Shown: positions 36,749-45,108, counted from the first letter of the stretch. The stretch: 64,000 nt of DNA from Dyadobacter bucti (GCF_005869225.1 NZ_SWFP01000003.1:62001-126000); one strand, 5' to 3'. Made by a program: numbers and translations. Notes: generated by a model not told the origin, from the sequence alone.

Positions 36749-37168
36749 TCAGAATGGGCAAAGACGGTGCAGAAAACTGTAATAATCGGGCAGGGTTATC
36801 AAGCCCTTTGCCACAACGGGCAATTGTGCGGACTGCCGGACAAGTTTCTGAAAATGCGAAAAGCTGAAATAATAAAATGCCTCGGATTTAAGCGTAATAA
36901 ACCTGTATGTGGAATTACGGTGCCGAAGCAGGTCGGATAAACCTTCCTTCCATTCACATACGTCGGCACGTACAATACATTGATTCTGACATATAAAATC
37001 GTCAAAAGCAACGGCCTGATCCGATGCGTCATCGGTATTGACGGAAGGGGAAGAAATTCCTATCGAAGCAAAATTCAGTTTGCATAAATTCCCCTCCTGT
37101 CTTGTGAACAGGGATAAAGCCAGGAGATTTGCAAGGCAGAAAAACAATACAAAAGTTCTTTTTGTCAT
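36749..37168 (-). CDS. Small exported protein upstream of the efflux operon
   Basis: A 139-residue protein of no known family. An N-terminal hydrophobic segment (RTFVLFFCLANLLALSLF) suggests export. The mature part has few conserved cues; LPDYYSFLHRLCPF at the C-terminus resembles the end of small proteins found in front of RND operons in related genomes, from memory only. It lies on the same strand 195 bases before the adaptor gene, downstream of a well-formed promoter, so it may be the first gene of the efflux transcript. Confidence 0.55.
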   Translation of the reverse strand: MTKRTFVLFFCLANLLALSLFTRQEGNLCKLNFASIGISSPSVNTDDASDQAVAFDDFICQNQCIVRADVCEWKEGLSDLLRHRNSTYRFITLKSEAFYYFSFSHFQKLVRQSAQLPVVAKGLITLPDYYSFLHRLCPF

Positions 37169-37573
37169 GATGCTGATTGAGATCAGTACATTAAAAAATT
37201 CATACTTTTATAATGAATTCAAGAATGATTGGAATTATTAAAACGGAATTATGATATAATGAGGCAATACTTCAAATATAAGGATTCAGATGTACAAACC
37301 AAATTTTAAGGTATGTTAACAACTGTTAATAATTCCGGGATTGTTCTGTATCAACGTGTTCTTGTTGTGATTTCTTTTTTCAGCAGAGCGGAAACTTCTC
37401 CGTTTTTTGTTAATCGTCGGAGAATTGTTTGCCGGGCCAGTGTAACTGCATTTCCCGGATTATTTCAATTAATTACACCCTTTTATCAATTTTAAATATT
37501 TGATAAAAAGTATATATTTAACCAGGTTTTCGGGCCCGGGCAGTCTTTTCTGCATTTTTTTGCGGATACATTT
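37169..37573. other. Divergent intergenic region, efflux operon / GNAT-SRPBCC
   Basis: A 405-base AT-rich gap. It contains the efflux promoter (37273-37303) and an imperfect palindrome TTAACAACTGTTAA (37316-37329) that could be an operator. No ORF with family similarity, RNA gene or repeat was recognised in the remainder. Confidence 0.55.
37273..37303 (-). promoter_or_regulatory. Predicted promoter of the RND efflux operon
   Basis: On the minus strand TTTG (37300-37303) is followed after 19 bases by TATATTTG (37273-37280). This is an exact fit to the Bacteroidota sigma-ABfr consensus, TTTG-N19-TAnnTTTG. It lies about 105 bases before the ATG of the small exported protein. Confidence 0.65.
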
Positions 37574-38614
37574 ATGGATATCAAACGGATAGAAACGCAA
37601 AGGTTTGTGCTGACAAAAATGACGGCAACTGACGGCGATAAGTATTTCAGACTAAGCAATAATCCCAACGTCATGAAATATGTTACGGGATATTCACTCA
37701 CCCGCAGCGAGTCAGACGAAATGTTGAAAGGTTTCCTGAGAGAATATGGAAACGAAACATACCTGGGACGGTATCTGATCGAAGACAAGCAAAATGATGC
37801 ACTAATTGGTACAGCAAAACTGGATAAGATCGGATCCGAGATAGAGATCGGTTACCGTGTCCTCGAAGATCATTGGGGCAAGGGGATCGCAACGGAAATT
37901 GCCAGCGGCCTCATTGAATTTGCGACAACAAAACTTGGCGCCGGAACAGTGATTGCATTTGTTAATGTAAATAATCTGGCCTCTATACGGGTGTTGGAAA
38001 AAGCGGGTATGACCAATGTAGAAATGATTGAAGACCTTGATGAAGTAAAATACAAGTTTAGTTATTCACTTAAAACCAATCAATCTATGAAAAAAGTACT
38101 CTACATTATTATTGCGTTGATTGCAGTGGTGCTGATTGCAGCATTTATCATGCCGAAAGACTATGCTGTGAAAAGGGAGATTGTGATTAACAAGCCAAAA
38201 GCAGAGGTTTTTGACTACCTGAAAATGCTGAAAAACCAGGATAACTGGAGTGTGTGGATGTCCAAAGACCCGAATATTAAGAAGGACTTTACCGGTACGG
38301 ACGGTACCGTGGGCTATACCGCAATGTGGGAGGGGAATGAGGATGTGGGCAAAGGGGAACAAGAGATAAAGAATATCGTCGACGGCGAACGTATCGATAC
38401 CGAGCTTCGGTTTATCGAACCTTTTGAGAGTACCAATAATGCTTACATGACCACCGAAAGTGTCGGGCCGTCGAGTACCAGGGTCGGCTGGGGGTTCTCG
38501 GGAAGCATGCCTATACCGATGAACGTCATGTTGCCTTTTATGGGAATGGAAGAATCTGTGGGCAAAGATTTCCAGGACGGGTTAAATAATCTGAAAGCAA
38601 TTCTTGAAAAATAG
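37574..38614 (+). CDS. GNAT acetyltransferase fused to a membrane-anchored SRPBCC protein
   Basis: A 346-residue open frame of two unrelated parts. Residues 1 to about 168 are a RimJ/RimL-type N-acetyltransferase (IETQRFVLTKMT; HWGKGIATEIASGLIEFA as the acetyl-CoA loop; NNLASIRVLEKAGM). Residues 172-346 start at MKKVLYIIIALIAVVLIAA, a membrane segment, and continue as an SRPBCC/polyketide-cyclase fold (INKPKAEVFDYLKMLKNQDN). Stand-alone relatives of the second part begin exactly at this Met (38087), which is preceded by an A-rich leader-like stretch. The stop of the first gene appears to be lost, so either one fusion protein or two products from internal initiation may be made. Confidence 0.8.
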   Translation: MDIKRIETQRFVLTKMTATDGDKYFRLSNNPNVMKYVTGYSLTRSESDEMLKGFLREYGNETYLGRYLIEDKQNDALIGTAKLDKIGSEIEIGYRVLEDHWGKGIATEIASGLIEFATTKLGAGTVIAFVNVNNLASIRVLEKAGMTNVEMIEDLDEVKYKFSYSLKTNQSMKKVLYIIIALIAVVLIAAFIMPKDYAVKREIVINKPKAEVFDYLKMLKNQDNWSVWMSKDPNIKKDFTGTDGTVGYTAMWEGNEDVGKGEQEIKNIVDGERIDTELRFIEPFESTNNAYMTTESVGPSSTRVGWGFSGSMPIPMNVMLPFMGMEESVGKDFQDGLNNLKAILEK

Positions 38615-38622
38615 CTTCCGAA

Positions 38623-39243
38623 ATGAATCATACTGATCCGCGCATTGACAATTATATTATCAAATCCGCTGATTTTGCGGTGCCGATCCTGATTTATTTG
38701 CGGGAATTGGTACATGCTTCATGCCCCGAAGCAAAAGAAACCATGAAATGGAGTTTCCCGCATTTTGAGTACAAAGGCAGTATTTTATGTAGTATGGCGT
38801 CATTCAAGCATCATTGTGCATTTGGTTTCTGGTACGGTTCGCTGTTAACAGATCCGCATAAATTTCTTGCTTCGGGCGAGGAAAGGAATTCGATGGGAAA
38901 TCTAGGCAAGATCAAAAGCCTGTCTGACCTTCCTACGGATGAGCAGCTCGCAGCATTTATCACCGAGGTTATGCAGTTGATTGACGCTGGCATAAAGGTT
39001 AAAAAGGAAGAAAAGCCGAAAGAAGTAAAAGAATTGATAGTGCCTGCGTATATGTATGATGCGTTGAGTGAGAACCCCGAGGCATTGCAGACTTTTGAGA
39101 ATTTCAGTTATTCACAAAAAAAGGAATATGTGGAGTGGCTCGAAGAAGCAAAAACCGAAGCTACCAGAAACAAGCGACTTGCCACGGCGATGGAGTGGCT
39201 GGCGGAAGGAAAGATCAGAAACTGGAAATACCTCAGAAATTAA
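38623..39243 (+). CDS. DUF1801 / YdeI (OmdA)-type protein
   Basis: A 206-residue cytosolic protein. Residues about 15-125 match the DUF1801 iron-chaperone-like fold (LVHASCPEAKETMKWSFPHF with the F-x-Y-KGSILCSMASFK strand). Residues about 130-200 match the YdeI/OmdA region (VPAYMYDALSENPEALQTFE, YSQKKEYVEWLEEAKTEATR). The role is uncertain; relatives have been linked to bacteriocin protection or iron handling. It starts 8 bases after the SRPBCC stop, so the two are co-transcribed. Confidence 0.87.
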   Translation: MNHTDPRIDNYIIKSADFAVPILIYLRELVHASCPEAKETMKWSFPHFEYKGSILCSMASFKHHCAFGFWYGSLLTDPHKFLASGEERNSMGNLGKIKSLSDLPTDEQLAAFITEVMQLIDAGIKVKKEEKPKEVKELIVPAYMYDALSENPEALQTFENFSYSQKKEYVEWLEEAKTEATRNKRLATAMEWLAEGKIRNWKYLRN

Positions 39244-39286
39244 ATAAAAAGACTTCCCGGTGATCACTGAGAAGTCTTTTTATTTA
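39241..39286. terminator. Bidirectional terminator between convergent genes
   Basis: A 16-bp stem (39241-39256 and 39271-39286) with A and T runs at both sides serves both the YdeI-type gene and the convergent hmuY2 gene, overlapping both stop codons. The loop also contains the palindrome GTGATCAC. Confidence 0.85.
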
Positions 39287-39874
39287 GAATTTGCCGTTTT
39301 CATCGGCCAATACATACCTGAAGGTATAGTAGCTGGATGCTTCCGTAGGGACATCTTCGGGAGCGCCTTTGTAGTAGCTGATAATTTCCAGCTTGGCGAA
39401 TTTTCCATTGGCTGTTTTTACAAGAATTGTCCGGCCGATGATCGGAATGATGGCGTGTACGCTCATATCGTATTTGTACCACGAATTTCCGCTGCCGCCC
39501 GGAATTGCGTATCCTCCGTCGCTGTCCGTTTTATATCCGTCTTTTGGGGCTTCTGCGATCTGGTCGATGGGTTTTTCAACTACCATCGCGCCACCTTGTC
39601 CCGGACCGCTGCTCCCGCTGTTTATGGCGATCGTTGTTTTGCTGAAAGCAATATCCCACTTTGAAGTTTTGGCATCCGCAGCAGGAACATCTTTGCCTGT
39701 TTCCAGGCTGAAATAAACGAATGGTTTCGTGTTGGCGTCCAGATCTCTGACCACGATAATTTCGGACTTTTCAGGATTGGACGGAACATTCTGCTCAGCC
39801 GGATTCTGGCTGTCAGCACTGTTTTTGATGATCAACATAGCAGATAGGGACAAAATTAGTTTGGTCAGTATCAT
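39284..39874 (-). CDS. HmuY-family heme-binding protein, second copy
   Basis: A protein of about 196 residues with an N-terminal hydrophobic signal (LTKLILSLSAMLII). HmuY-type strands follow: PFVYFSLETGKDVP, KTSKWDIAFSKTTIAINSG and a Gly-rich loop. The C-terminus (YYTFRYVLADENGKF) is also typical. HmuY proteins take heme from host or environmental hemoproteins and hand it to the TonB receptor HmuR. The frame opens 12 codons earlier, but ATG 39874 gives the signal. It is the third gene of the heme operon, 82 bases after the first HmuY with a strong hairpin in the gap. Confidence 0.8.
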   Translation of the reverse strand: MILTKLILSLSAMLIIKNSADSQNPAEQNVPSNPEKSEIIVVRDLDANTKPFVYFSLETGKDVPAADAKTSKWDIAFSKTTIAINSGSSGPGQGGAMVVEKPIDQIAEAPKDGYKTDSDGGYAIPGGSGNSWYKYDMSVHAIIPIIGRTILVKTANGKFAKLEIISYYKGAPEDVPTEASSYYTFRYVLADENGKF

Positions 39875-39890
39875 TTCATTGCTGTTTAAG

Positions 39891-39929
39891 AAATCGTAGA
39901 GACAAATCAAAAGATTGTCTCTACGATTT
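39891..39929 (-). repeat. GTAGAGACAA hairpin between the two hmuY genes
   Basis: A perfect 15-bp inverted repeat (39891-39905 and 39915-39929), arms AAATCGTAGAGACAA. The TAGAGAC core resembles hairpin repeats found many times in cyanobacterial and Bacteroidota genomes. Here it may reduce expression of the second hmuY gene. Confidence 0.7.
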
Positions 39930-39956
39930 TGGAATATATCTTATATTAACGCAATG

Positions 39957-41342
39957 CTATGCGCCTTTTTTAACCAGTTTGTATTCCAGTTTCGGCTTGC
40001 CACGTACCCCGCTGTCGTCTGGATGGAAGCTGATGAAACGTAGCTTGTAAACATTGCCCGAGCCATCCTTGATCAGATAAAAACGGTCCGTTTTTACGCC
40101 GACGGTACCCGTAGTTGCTCTCCATTTGGACCCGATTGCATCCTTACTTGTACTAAATGTGGCCGCTGCAATATTGGCTTCTGCGAAGGCATCATAAGTA
40201 ACTGTGCTGGTAAGGACTTCCGCTGCTTCCACCTTAGCTTCCTTGTTAGTGAAAACCAGATCAGAGAATGCGTAAGGTATCAGGCCAGTTCCAAAGTTTG
40301 TGAAATACATGCTGTAACCCCATTGCAGGTCCCAACGATCTTTCAACGGTTCAAAATCAACTGTCGCGCCAGATTCCAGAGATACAAATTCGAAGTTGTA
40401 AGCTGCGTCTTTTGTTACGTCCAGTGTTTTAAAAGTCGTGTCGTTGATTTTAGCATACTGAAGTGTATAACCTGTTCCTTTCCGAAGAACGCGTATTTTG
40501 TATAATTTGTCGGAAGGCAACACCGTTCCGCCGGTGCGGTTTACTACATAAACTTTATTGTCAGCATCAGTTGCAGAAATTTCCTTGATGACTGTTTTGG
40601 TAAGGCCTCCGGCTGCGTCGTCCACCAGCGAAAGTTTTCCTTTGCCCTGGCCAACTGCAAGCGAATCCGGCGTAATATCCTTATCAGAAACAGCATTGAT
40701 ATCCGACTGGTTGATCATAATTGCAGATGTTCCGGTAGTATTGTTGAGGATGACCCGAAAATCTGCCCCACTGTAAAATCCAAGATCCCAGCTTGCGCGA
40801 AGTACCGGTGTCTGGATATTGGTACTCAGGTCAAGAAACACAGAATTGGCGGCGCTGCTACCTGGTTCGTCTCCTGCTATTCCATTGAGCTGTATCGATG
40901 TGCCTTCAGAAACGATGGCTTTGAAGCTCAGTTTAAGGTCTGTATTGGTTCCTGCAAGAACAGGGCTTGCCACGGAAGTAATCTTGAATGCCAGACTTTC
41001 ATCACCGTCCAGCAGCACACCTGCTTTTCTTGTCACCTTGAACGATACGCCCGACTGGCCGGCTGGAACTGATAGAGCGATTGTGTTATTTGTGGCTGCG
41101 GGTGTAGTTGTGAACTCCGTACCGTAAGTCAAAAGGGTGGGAGTGAGCGAAACCGAGATAGGCGTGGCCGCATCAACTGCCCGCGACAGCGCGACTTTTA
41201 TTTCTACTTCATCTCCTTCAAAACCCTGCGCTGTGGTTTCAAAAGCAGCCAGGTTATCTGGAAGCGGCGGTTCGTCATCCTTACATGCATTAAAACTTCC
41301 GAGAAAAGCAACCAGTAACAGTGACTTAACTATTTTCTTCAT
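39957..41342 (-). CDS. hmuY: HmuY-family heme-binding lipoprotein with N-terminal Calx-beta-like domain
   Basis: A 461-residue lipoprotein (FNAC, Cys20). Residues about 30-145 look like a Calx-beta-type domain (EGDEVEIKVALSRAVDAATP, DGDESLAFKITSV). Residues about 150-455 carry the HmuY fold (PVLRASWDLGFYSGADFRVI; DRWDLQWGYSMYFTN; VYKLRFISFHPDDSGVRGKP). It would sit on the cell surface and bind heme. It is 31 bases downstream of the TonB receptor, which fits the HmuR-HmuY arrangement known from Porphyromonas. The added N-terminal domain makes it larger than the standard protein. Confidence 0.85.
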   Translation of the reverse strand: MKKIVKSLLLVAFLGSFNACKDDEPPLPDNLAAFETTAQGFEGDEVEIKVALSRAVDAATPISVSLTPTLLTYGTEFTTTPAATNNTIALSVPAGQSGVSFKVTRKAGVLLDGDESLAFKITSVASPVLAGTNTDLKLSFKAIVSEGTSIQLNGIAGDEPGSSAANSVFLDLSTNIQTPVLRASWDLGFYSGADFRVILNNTTGTSAIMINQSDINAVSDKDITPDSLAVGQGKGKLSLVDDAAGGLTKTVIKEISATDADNKVYVVNRTGGTVLPSDKLYKIRVLRKGTGYTLQYAKINDTTFKTLDVTKDAAYNFEFVSLESGATVDFEPLKDRWDLQWGYSMYFTNFGTGLIPYAFSDLVFTNKEAKVEAAEVLTSTVTYDAFAEANIAAATFSTSKDAIGSKWRATTGTVGVKTDRFYLIKDGSGNVYKLRFISFHPDDSGVRGKPKLEYKLVKKGA

Positions 41343-41373
41343 GATTGTTAAATTTATATTGAAAGCGTATTGG

Positions 41374-43647
41374 TTAATTCTTTGACCACTGGATATTCAA
41401 GCCCAGGAAATAGGAGCGTCCGTAAGACATAGGGACCGCGCCGCCGGTGCTGTGCGCGCCGGAGGTATCCGTAGAAGTGTTGCTTAATGTGGTTACATCA
41501 AAAAGGTTTTTGATACCGCCGATCACGTTGAGAAGTTTGCCGAAACGCTTCGTAAGGGTCAGGTCCGCCATGTGGAAACCGGCCGTCTCCGCCAGATGTA
41601 CATTCACCTGATCGGTACTTTCATAGATCGGTCTCTTGCCGGAATATTTGTAGAAAAGGTTAACTGTCGCACCTATTTTCTTGAAGGAATACAAGAGATT
41701 CGTGTTGATCTCAGACGACCAGACAAATTGCGGGAGCTGGCCGAACTCCTCAGGGGCGTCGGAGAACTGATTGTAACGTCCGATGTATGAGCCGCCTACG
41801 CTCGCCTGTATGTTTTTCCAGAAAATCCTATTATCCAGCGTCAGCCCCTGGGTTTTGAACAAATGGATATTCAGATAAGTCGTTTCTGACGTGTTGCTCG
41901 GGTCGACGCCGGTATCGATGAGGTTATGAAAGATATTGTAAAAGCCGCCCAACGTACTGCTTACCCGAAGATCGGGTTTGCTGACAGACTGCCATACAAA
42001 AAATGAATTGAAGCTATTGGAATATTCCGCCTTAAGGTTCAGGTTTCCATTAATGGAGTGCGAGGCATCGTGAAAATCGAAATACAATTCCCTCAAAGCC
42101 GGGGACCTGAAACCTCTTGCATAACCAAACCGGAAGTCGAGTGTTTTTGAGATGGCCAGTTTTCCATTGACCGACGGAATTACCGGAGGTGCATCATACA
42201 CGGAGTTTTTGAGAAAACGAAGGCCAGGGCTTAGCTTGAAAATCTGTCCGAAACGCAGTTCAGGAGCAACAAACAGCGCATATTCAGTTATGCTCGGAGA
42301 ACCTTTGATCCTGGCACCGGAGCTGTTATTGTCCGAAAAATCTACCCCTGCCAGAAATGAAAAGTTACTATTGACTTTGTAAAAAGCAGTTCCCCGGAAA
42401 AATGTGGTGGTGAAAACCGATTTATCCTGAGAACCCGGTTCAAGCGAAAGTGTCCGCCGGTTATTAGCGTCTACATTTGTGCTTAGTGTCTTCCGGGAAT
42501 AATCGGTATAAGATAAGGCACCGTTGAAGTTCAGTTTTTCATTTACCCTGTATTCCGATTGAAGCTGATGAAACCAGCGGAACGTATTGTAGTCTTTATC
42601 GGCAGCAATTTTGGTGATTGCATTTCTGTTTCCAAGGTATCGGATCGTTTCATCGGTTCCGTTGAAACGATACCAGACGTTCCATTTATTACCCTGATGC
42701 CGAGCGGAAGCGGTGTATAGCATTTGTTCCTTTGGCATCCAATCTTTCGCCCGTTCCGTGGAAGAACCTTGCCACCCGCCGAAATTATTGCGTGTAACAT
42801 TTCCGGATAACTGCAGATTTTTGATTTGCCAGGTCAGCCCTACACTTTGGTTATGGGTACCTTCTTTTGTGAAAACATCATATTCTTCACCAGCACTTTC
42901 TTCCTGAAACCGCGCGGTAACAGTCAGATTGGAGCCATTAATACTTTTTTTAGTAATGATATTGATCACCCCCGCCAAAGCATCTGTGCCGTACATGACC
43001 GACATTGGCCCTTCTACAATTTCGATGCGTTCAATGGTATTGATGTCGATCTGGCCGAGGCTCTCCCGTGTGCTTCCACGGTCCACCATCGGAATGCCGT
43101 CCTGCAGTATTTTCACATTCTGTCCCGACATGCCCATTAGCTGGATATCGCTGGTGCCAAGGGTCAGGTCATTTGAAAAGCGGATTCCCAGTTCGGTGTT
43201 CAGGATTGTCTGGACATTCGTAGCACCGCGGAGTCGTATACGTTCACTATCGATGATGCGAACCTGGTATACAGAATTCTTTAGTGATTGAGCTTCAAAT
43301 TGTCCTGTTACCACTACTTCATCCAGTGAAAGAGGTAGCTCAGCCAGCTGAACATCCGGTATGACGGTTGTTTCTCCTGCTATGACGGTCGTTTCTATCT
43401 CGGTTTTATTATTCCCCAGCGTGCTGATAACGAGCGTGTGATTGCCTGCCGGCGCGGAAAAAGAATACTGTCCTTGTTCTGCTGTGACGAAACCCGACGA
43501 CGCTCCTTTGATAAGAATATGGGCACCCGGCAGGGGCTTGCCGTCTTTTGAAAAAACTTTTCCTTCAACCAAACCAGAGGCGGTTTGAGCAGACGCCATC
43601 CGGGAAAAGCATATCAGGATACAGACGATCGTGAAGATGTGTTTCAT
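41374..43647 (-). CDS. hmuR: TonB-dependent heme receptor, HmuR-like
   Basis: An outer membrane receptor of about 757 residues. A signal peptide (IFTIVCILICFSRMASA) precedes a carboxypeptidase-like regulatory domain (VEGKVFSKDGKPLPGAHILI), then a plug (TNVQTILNTELGIRF; VEGPMSVMYGTDALAGVINI) and a 22-strand barrel ending in YGRSYFLGLNIQWSKN. The position before two HmuY genes indicates heme uptake. The start is set at 43647; a 25-codon upstream extension lacks similarity. The upstream 130 bases hold a large palindrome and a direct repeat that overlap the predicted promoter. Confidence 0.9.
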   Translation of the reverse strand: MKHIFTIVCILICFSRMASAQTASGLVEGKVFSKDGKPLPGAHILIKGASSGFVTAEQGQYSFSAPAGNHTLVISTLGNNKTEIETTVIAGETTVIPDVQLAELPLSLDEVVVTGQFEAQSLKNSVYQVRIIDSERIRLRGATNVQTILNTELGIRFSNDLTLGTSDIQLMGMSGQNVKILQDGIPMVDRGSTRESLGQIDINTIERIEIVEGPMSVMYGTDALAGVINIITKKSINGSNLTVTARFQEESAGEEYDVFTKEGTHNQSVGLTWQIKNLQLSGNVTRNNFGGWQGSSTERAKDWMPKEQMLYTASARHQGNKWNVWYRFNGTDETIRYLGNRNAITKIAADKDYNTFRWFHQLQSEYRVNEKLNFNGALSYTDYSRKTLSTNVDANNRRTLSLEPGSQDKSVFTTTFFRGTAFYKVNSNFSFLAGVDFSDNNSSGARIKGSPSITEYALFVAPELRFGQIFKLSPGLRFLKNSVYDAPPVIPSVNGKLAISKTLDFRFGYARGFRSPALRELYFDFHDASHSINGNLNLKAEYSNSFNSFFVWQSVSKPDLRVSSTLGGFYNIFHNLIDTGVDPSNTSETTYLNIHLFKTQGLTLDNRIFWKNIQASVGGSYIGRYNQFSDAPEEFGQLPQFVWSSEINTNLLYSFKKIGATVNLFYKYSGKRPIYESTDQVNVHLAETAGFHMADLTLTKRFGKLLNVIGGIKNLFDVTTLSNTSTDTSGAHSTGGAVPMSYGRSYFLGLNIQWSKN

Positions 43648-43657
43648 GAAGGAATTC

Positions 43658-43738
43658 TTATTTAGACTAATTATATTGAATACATTGCAAAGGAAAATAT
43701 TATTTAGACTAATTACAATCATTGTCTAAAATAATATT
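43658..43738 (-). promoter_or_regulatory. Promoter and iron/heme-responsive operator candidate for the heme operon
   Basis: TTATTTAGACTAATTA occurs twice in direct orientation at 43658-43673 and 43700-43715, 42 bases apart. The second copy is the left half of an inverted repeat, AATATTATTTAGAC (43696-43709) with GTCTAAAATAATATT (43724-43738). On the minus strand TTG (43716-43718) and TTCCTTTG (43688-43695), 20 bases apart, form a probable promoter inside this region. A repressor such as Fur would fit, but the protein is unknown. Confidence 0.65.
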
Positions 43739-43777
43739 TTATGAGCTGACACACAGCACATTGGCGTCTAGTAAATA

Positions 43778-44314
43778 CTATTTGACGATTGCTTTAAGCG
43801 TCACAGTGACGACGTCTTTGAGTTTCCAGTCCTTTTCGCCGACATTGTAATCGATGCGATTGACCTGAAAAGTACTGGAAAGTGCGTAGGTACCATCGGC
43901 GTTCTTTTTGGCTTCAAAAGGAAGCGTAACGGTTTTGGTTACATCCCTGATGGACAGTTTGCCGGTGGCTTGGTAGGCACCGTTTTGCTTTTCTACTTTA
44001 GTAGACTTGAAGTGAATTTCCGGATATTTTTCCACGAAAAAGTACTTCTCGCTCTTCATATCCTTGTCTCGGGAGTTATTGTTGGTTTTGAAGCTGGCAG
44101 CTGCCACAGTTAGATCAAAAGAAGTTGTTTGCGGGTTCTTTTCATCGAAGACGGCGGTTCCCTTCGGTGCGTCGAAGGTTCCTTCACAAGTTCCCAATAT
44201 AAATTTTACGCTGAAACTGGTAGAACCGGATACGATTTTCGAAGTTTGTGACCATGCCGGGCTTACAAGCGAGGCTAGTATTAAGGTGTAGAAAATGCGA
44301 GCGATCGCTTTCAT
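43778..44314 (-). CDS. YceI-family protein, exported
   Basis: A 178-residue YceI protein with a signal peptide (ARIFYTLILASLVSPAWS), unlike the cytosolic copy at 20 kb. KSEKYFFVEKYPEIHFKSTK and GKLSIRDVTKTVTLPFEAKK are family hallmarks. It would bind an isoprenoid or other lipid in the periplasm. The two YceI copies share little sequence beyond the fold motifs. It is read toward the heme operon; a 130-base promoter region separates them. Confidence 0.9.
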   Translation of the reverse strand: MKAIARIFYTLILASLVSPAWSQTSKIVSGSTSFSVKFILGTCEGTFDAPKGTAVFDEKNPQTTSFDLTVAAASFKTNNNSRDKDMKSEKYFFVEKYPEIHFKSTKVEKQNGAYQATGKLSIRDVTKTVTLPFEAKKNADGTYALSSTFQVNRIDYNVGEKDWKLKDVVTVTLKAIVK

Positions 44315-44322
44315 GACTTCTT

Positions 44323-44661
44323 TTATTTTTCCTCAAGAACAGAATTACCTTCCGAAAAGTCACCGGAAGTCCACTGCCATTTTTCGTGAAGCCGGATTTT
44401 TCCGTTCTCCATAATTTCCGGGGTCGATTTACAAAAGCCGGTCATGATCTCGCCCCGGTCGTTGATCTGGTGGTAACGCATATCCAGGCCTCCGTTTTCA
44501 TCCACAATGGCAATCAGATGTCCGGTTCTGATCCTGCCTCCTGAATAGCTGGAAGTAAGCATATTACCTTCCTGCCGATACAAAAACTGCATTCCGGAAT
44601 CTACTTCCCCGTTTTCGGAGTTGGAAACCGGGATAAACACTTTGTTGTCGTAATTGATCAT
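44323..44661 (-). CDS. Small conserved protein (often mislabelled N-acetylglutamate synthase)
   Basis: A 112-residue cytosolic protein starting at MINYDNKVFIPVSNSENGEV. GNMLTSSYSGGRIRTGHLIA, MRYHQINDRGEIMTG and GKIRLHEKWQWTSGD repeat a beta-sheet-like pattern. I recall this family being annotated as N-acetylglutamate synthase in databases, but it has no acetyltransferase motif, so that name should not be used. Function is unknown. The frame is open 9 codons upstream. It lies 8 bases before the YceI gene on the same strand. Confidence 0.75.
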   Translation of the reverse strand: MINYDNKVFIPVSNSENGEVDSGMQFLYRQEGNMLTSSYSGGRIRTGHLIAIVDENGGLDMRYHQINDRGEIMTGFCKSTPEIMENGKIRLHEKWQWTSGDFSEGNSVLEEK

Positions 44662-44724
44662 GTTCTTTTGTTTAATAGAAAATGCCACCCTTGCTGCGAA
44701 ATTTCAGCAAAGATGGCATTTTTA

Positions 44725-45108
44725 TCAAAGTACCGACGTGATCCACCATGTGTTTCCGCAAGGATCGGTTACGCCGCAACTTCTGCCGTAGCTCTGATCT
44801 GCAGGTTCCATCACATTCGTACCACCTTCGGAGAGTGCTTTTTTATAGGTTGCGTCTGCATCCTCCACGTATACAAACATATTTGCTGTTTGTGCGGGCC
44901 ACTCCGGGCGGCTGTCGCAAAACATAATGGTACTTCCCGAGATCTCAACTTCGGAATGCCGGATCAGGTCCGAGTCTTCACTCATCTGGGTCGAAATAAC
45001 TTTTGCATCCAATACTTTGGTTGTGAAATATGCGAATCTGGCTGCGCCGTCAAGCATTAAATAAGGCATAACAGCCTGATGTCCATTTGGGATTTTTACT
45101 GTGCTCAT
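44725..45108 (-). CDS. VOC-family (glyoxalase-like, PhnB-type) protein
   Basis: A 127-residue protein of the vicinal oxygen chelate superfamily. The start MSTVKIPNGHQAVMPYLMLDGAARFAYF, the central SGSTIMFCDSRPEW and the end YGRSCGVTDPCGNTWWITSV are typical of PhnB-like members. Substrate is unknown; such proteins include dioxygenases, resistance proteins and isomerases. The start is placed at 45108; the frame opens 8 codons earlier. Confidence 0.87.
   Translation of the reverse strand: MSTVKIPNGHQAVMPYLMLDGAARFAYFTTKVLDAKVISTQMSEDSDLIRHSEVEISGSTIMFCDSRPEWPAQTANMFVYVEDADATYKKALSEGGTNVMEPADQSYGRSCGVTDPCGNTWWITSVL

Noticed and set aside
37313-37495. A 60-codon plus-strand frame in the efflux/GNAT gap
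   Set aside because: No start context, no family, and it overlaps the promoter-side palindrome; more likely noncoding.
43658-43738. Repeats considered as a CRISPR-like array
   Set aside because: Only two direct copies with a promoter between them and no spacers; a regulatory site fits better.
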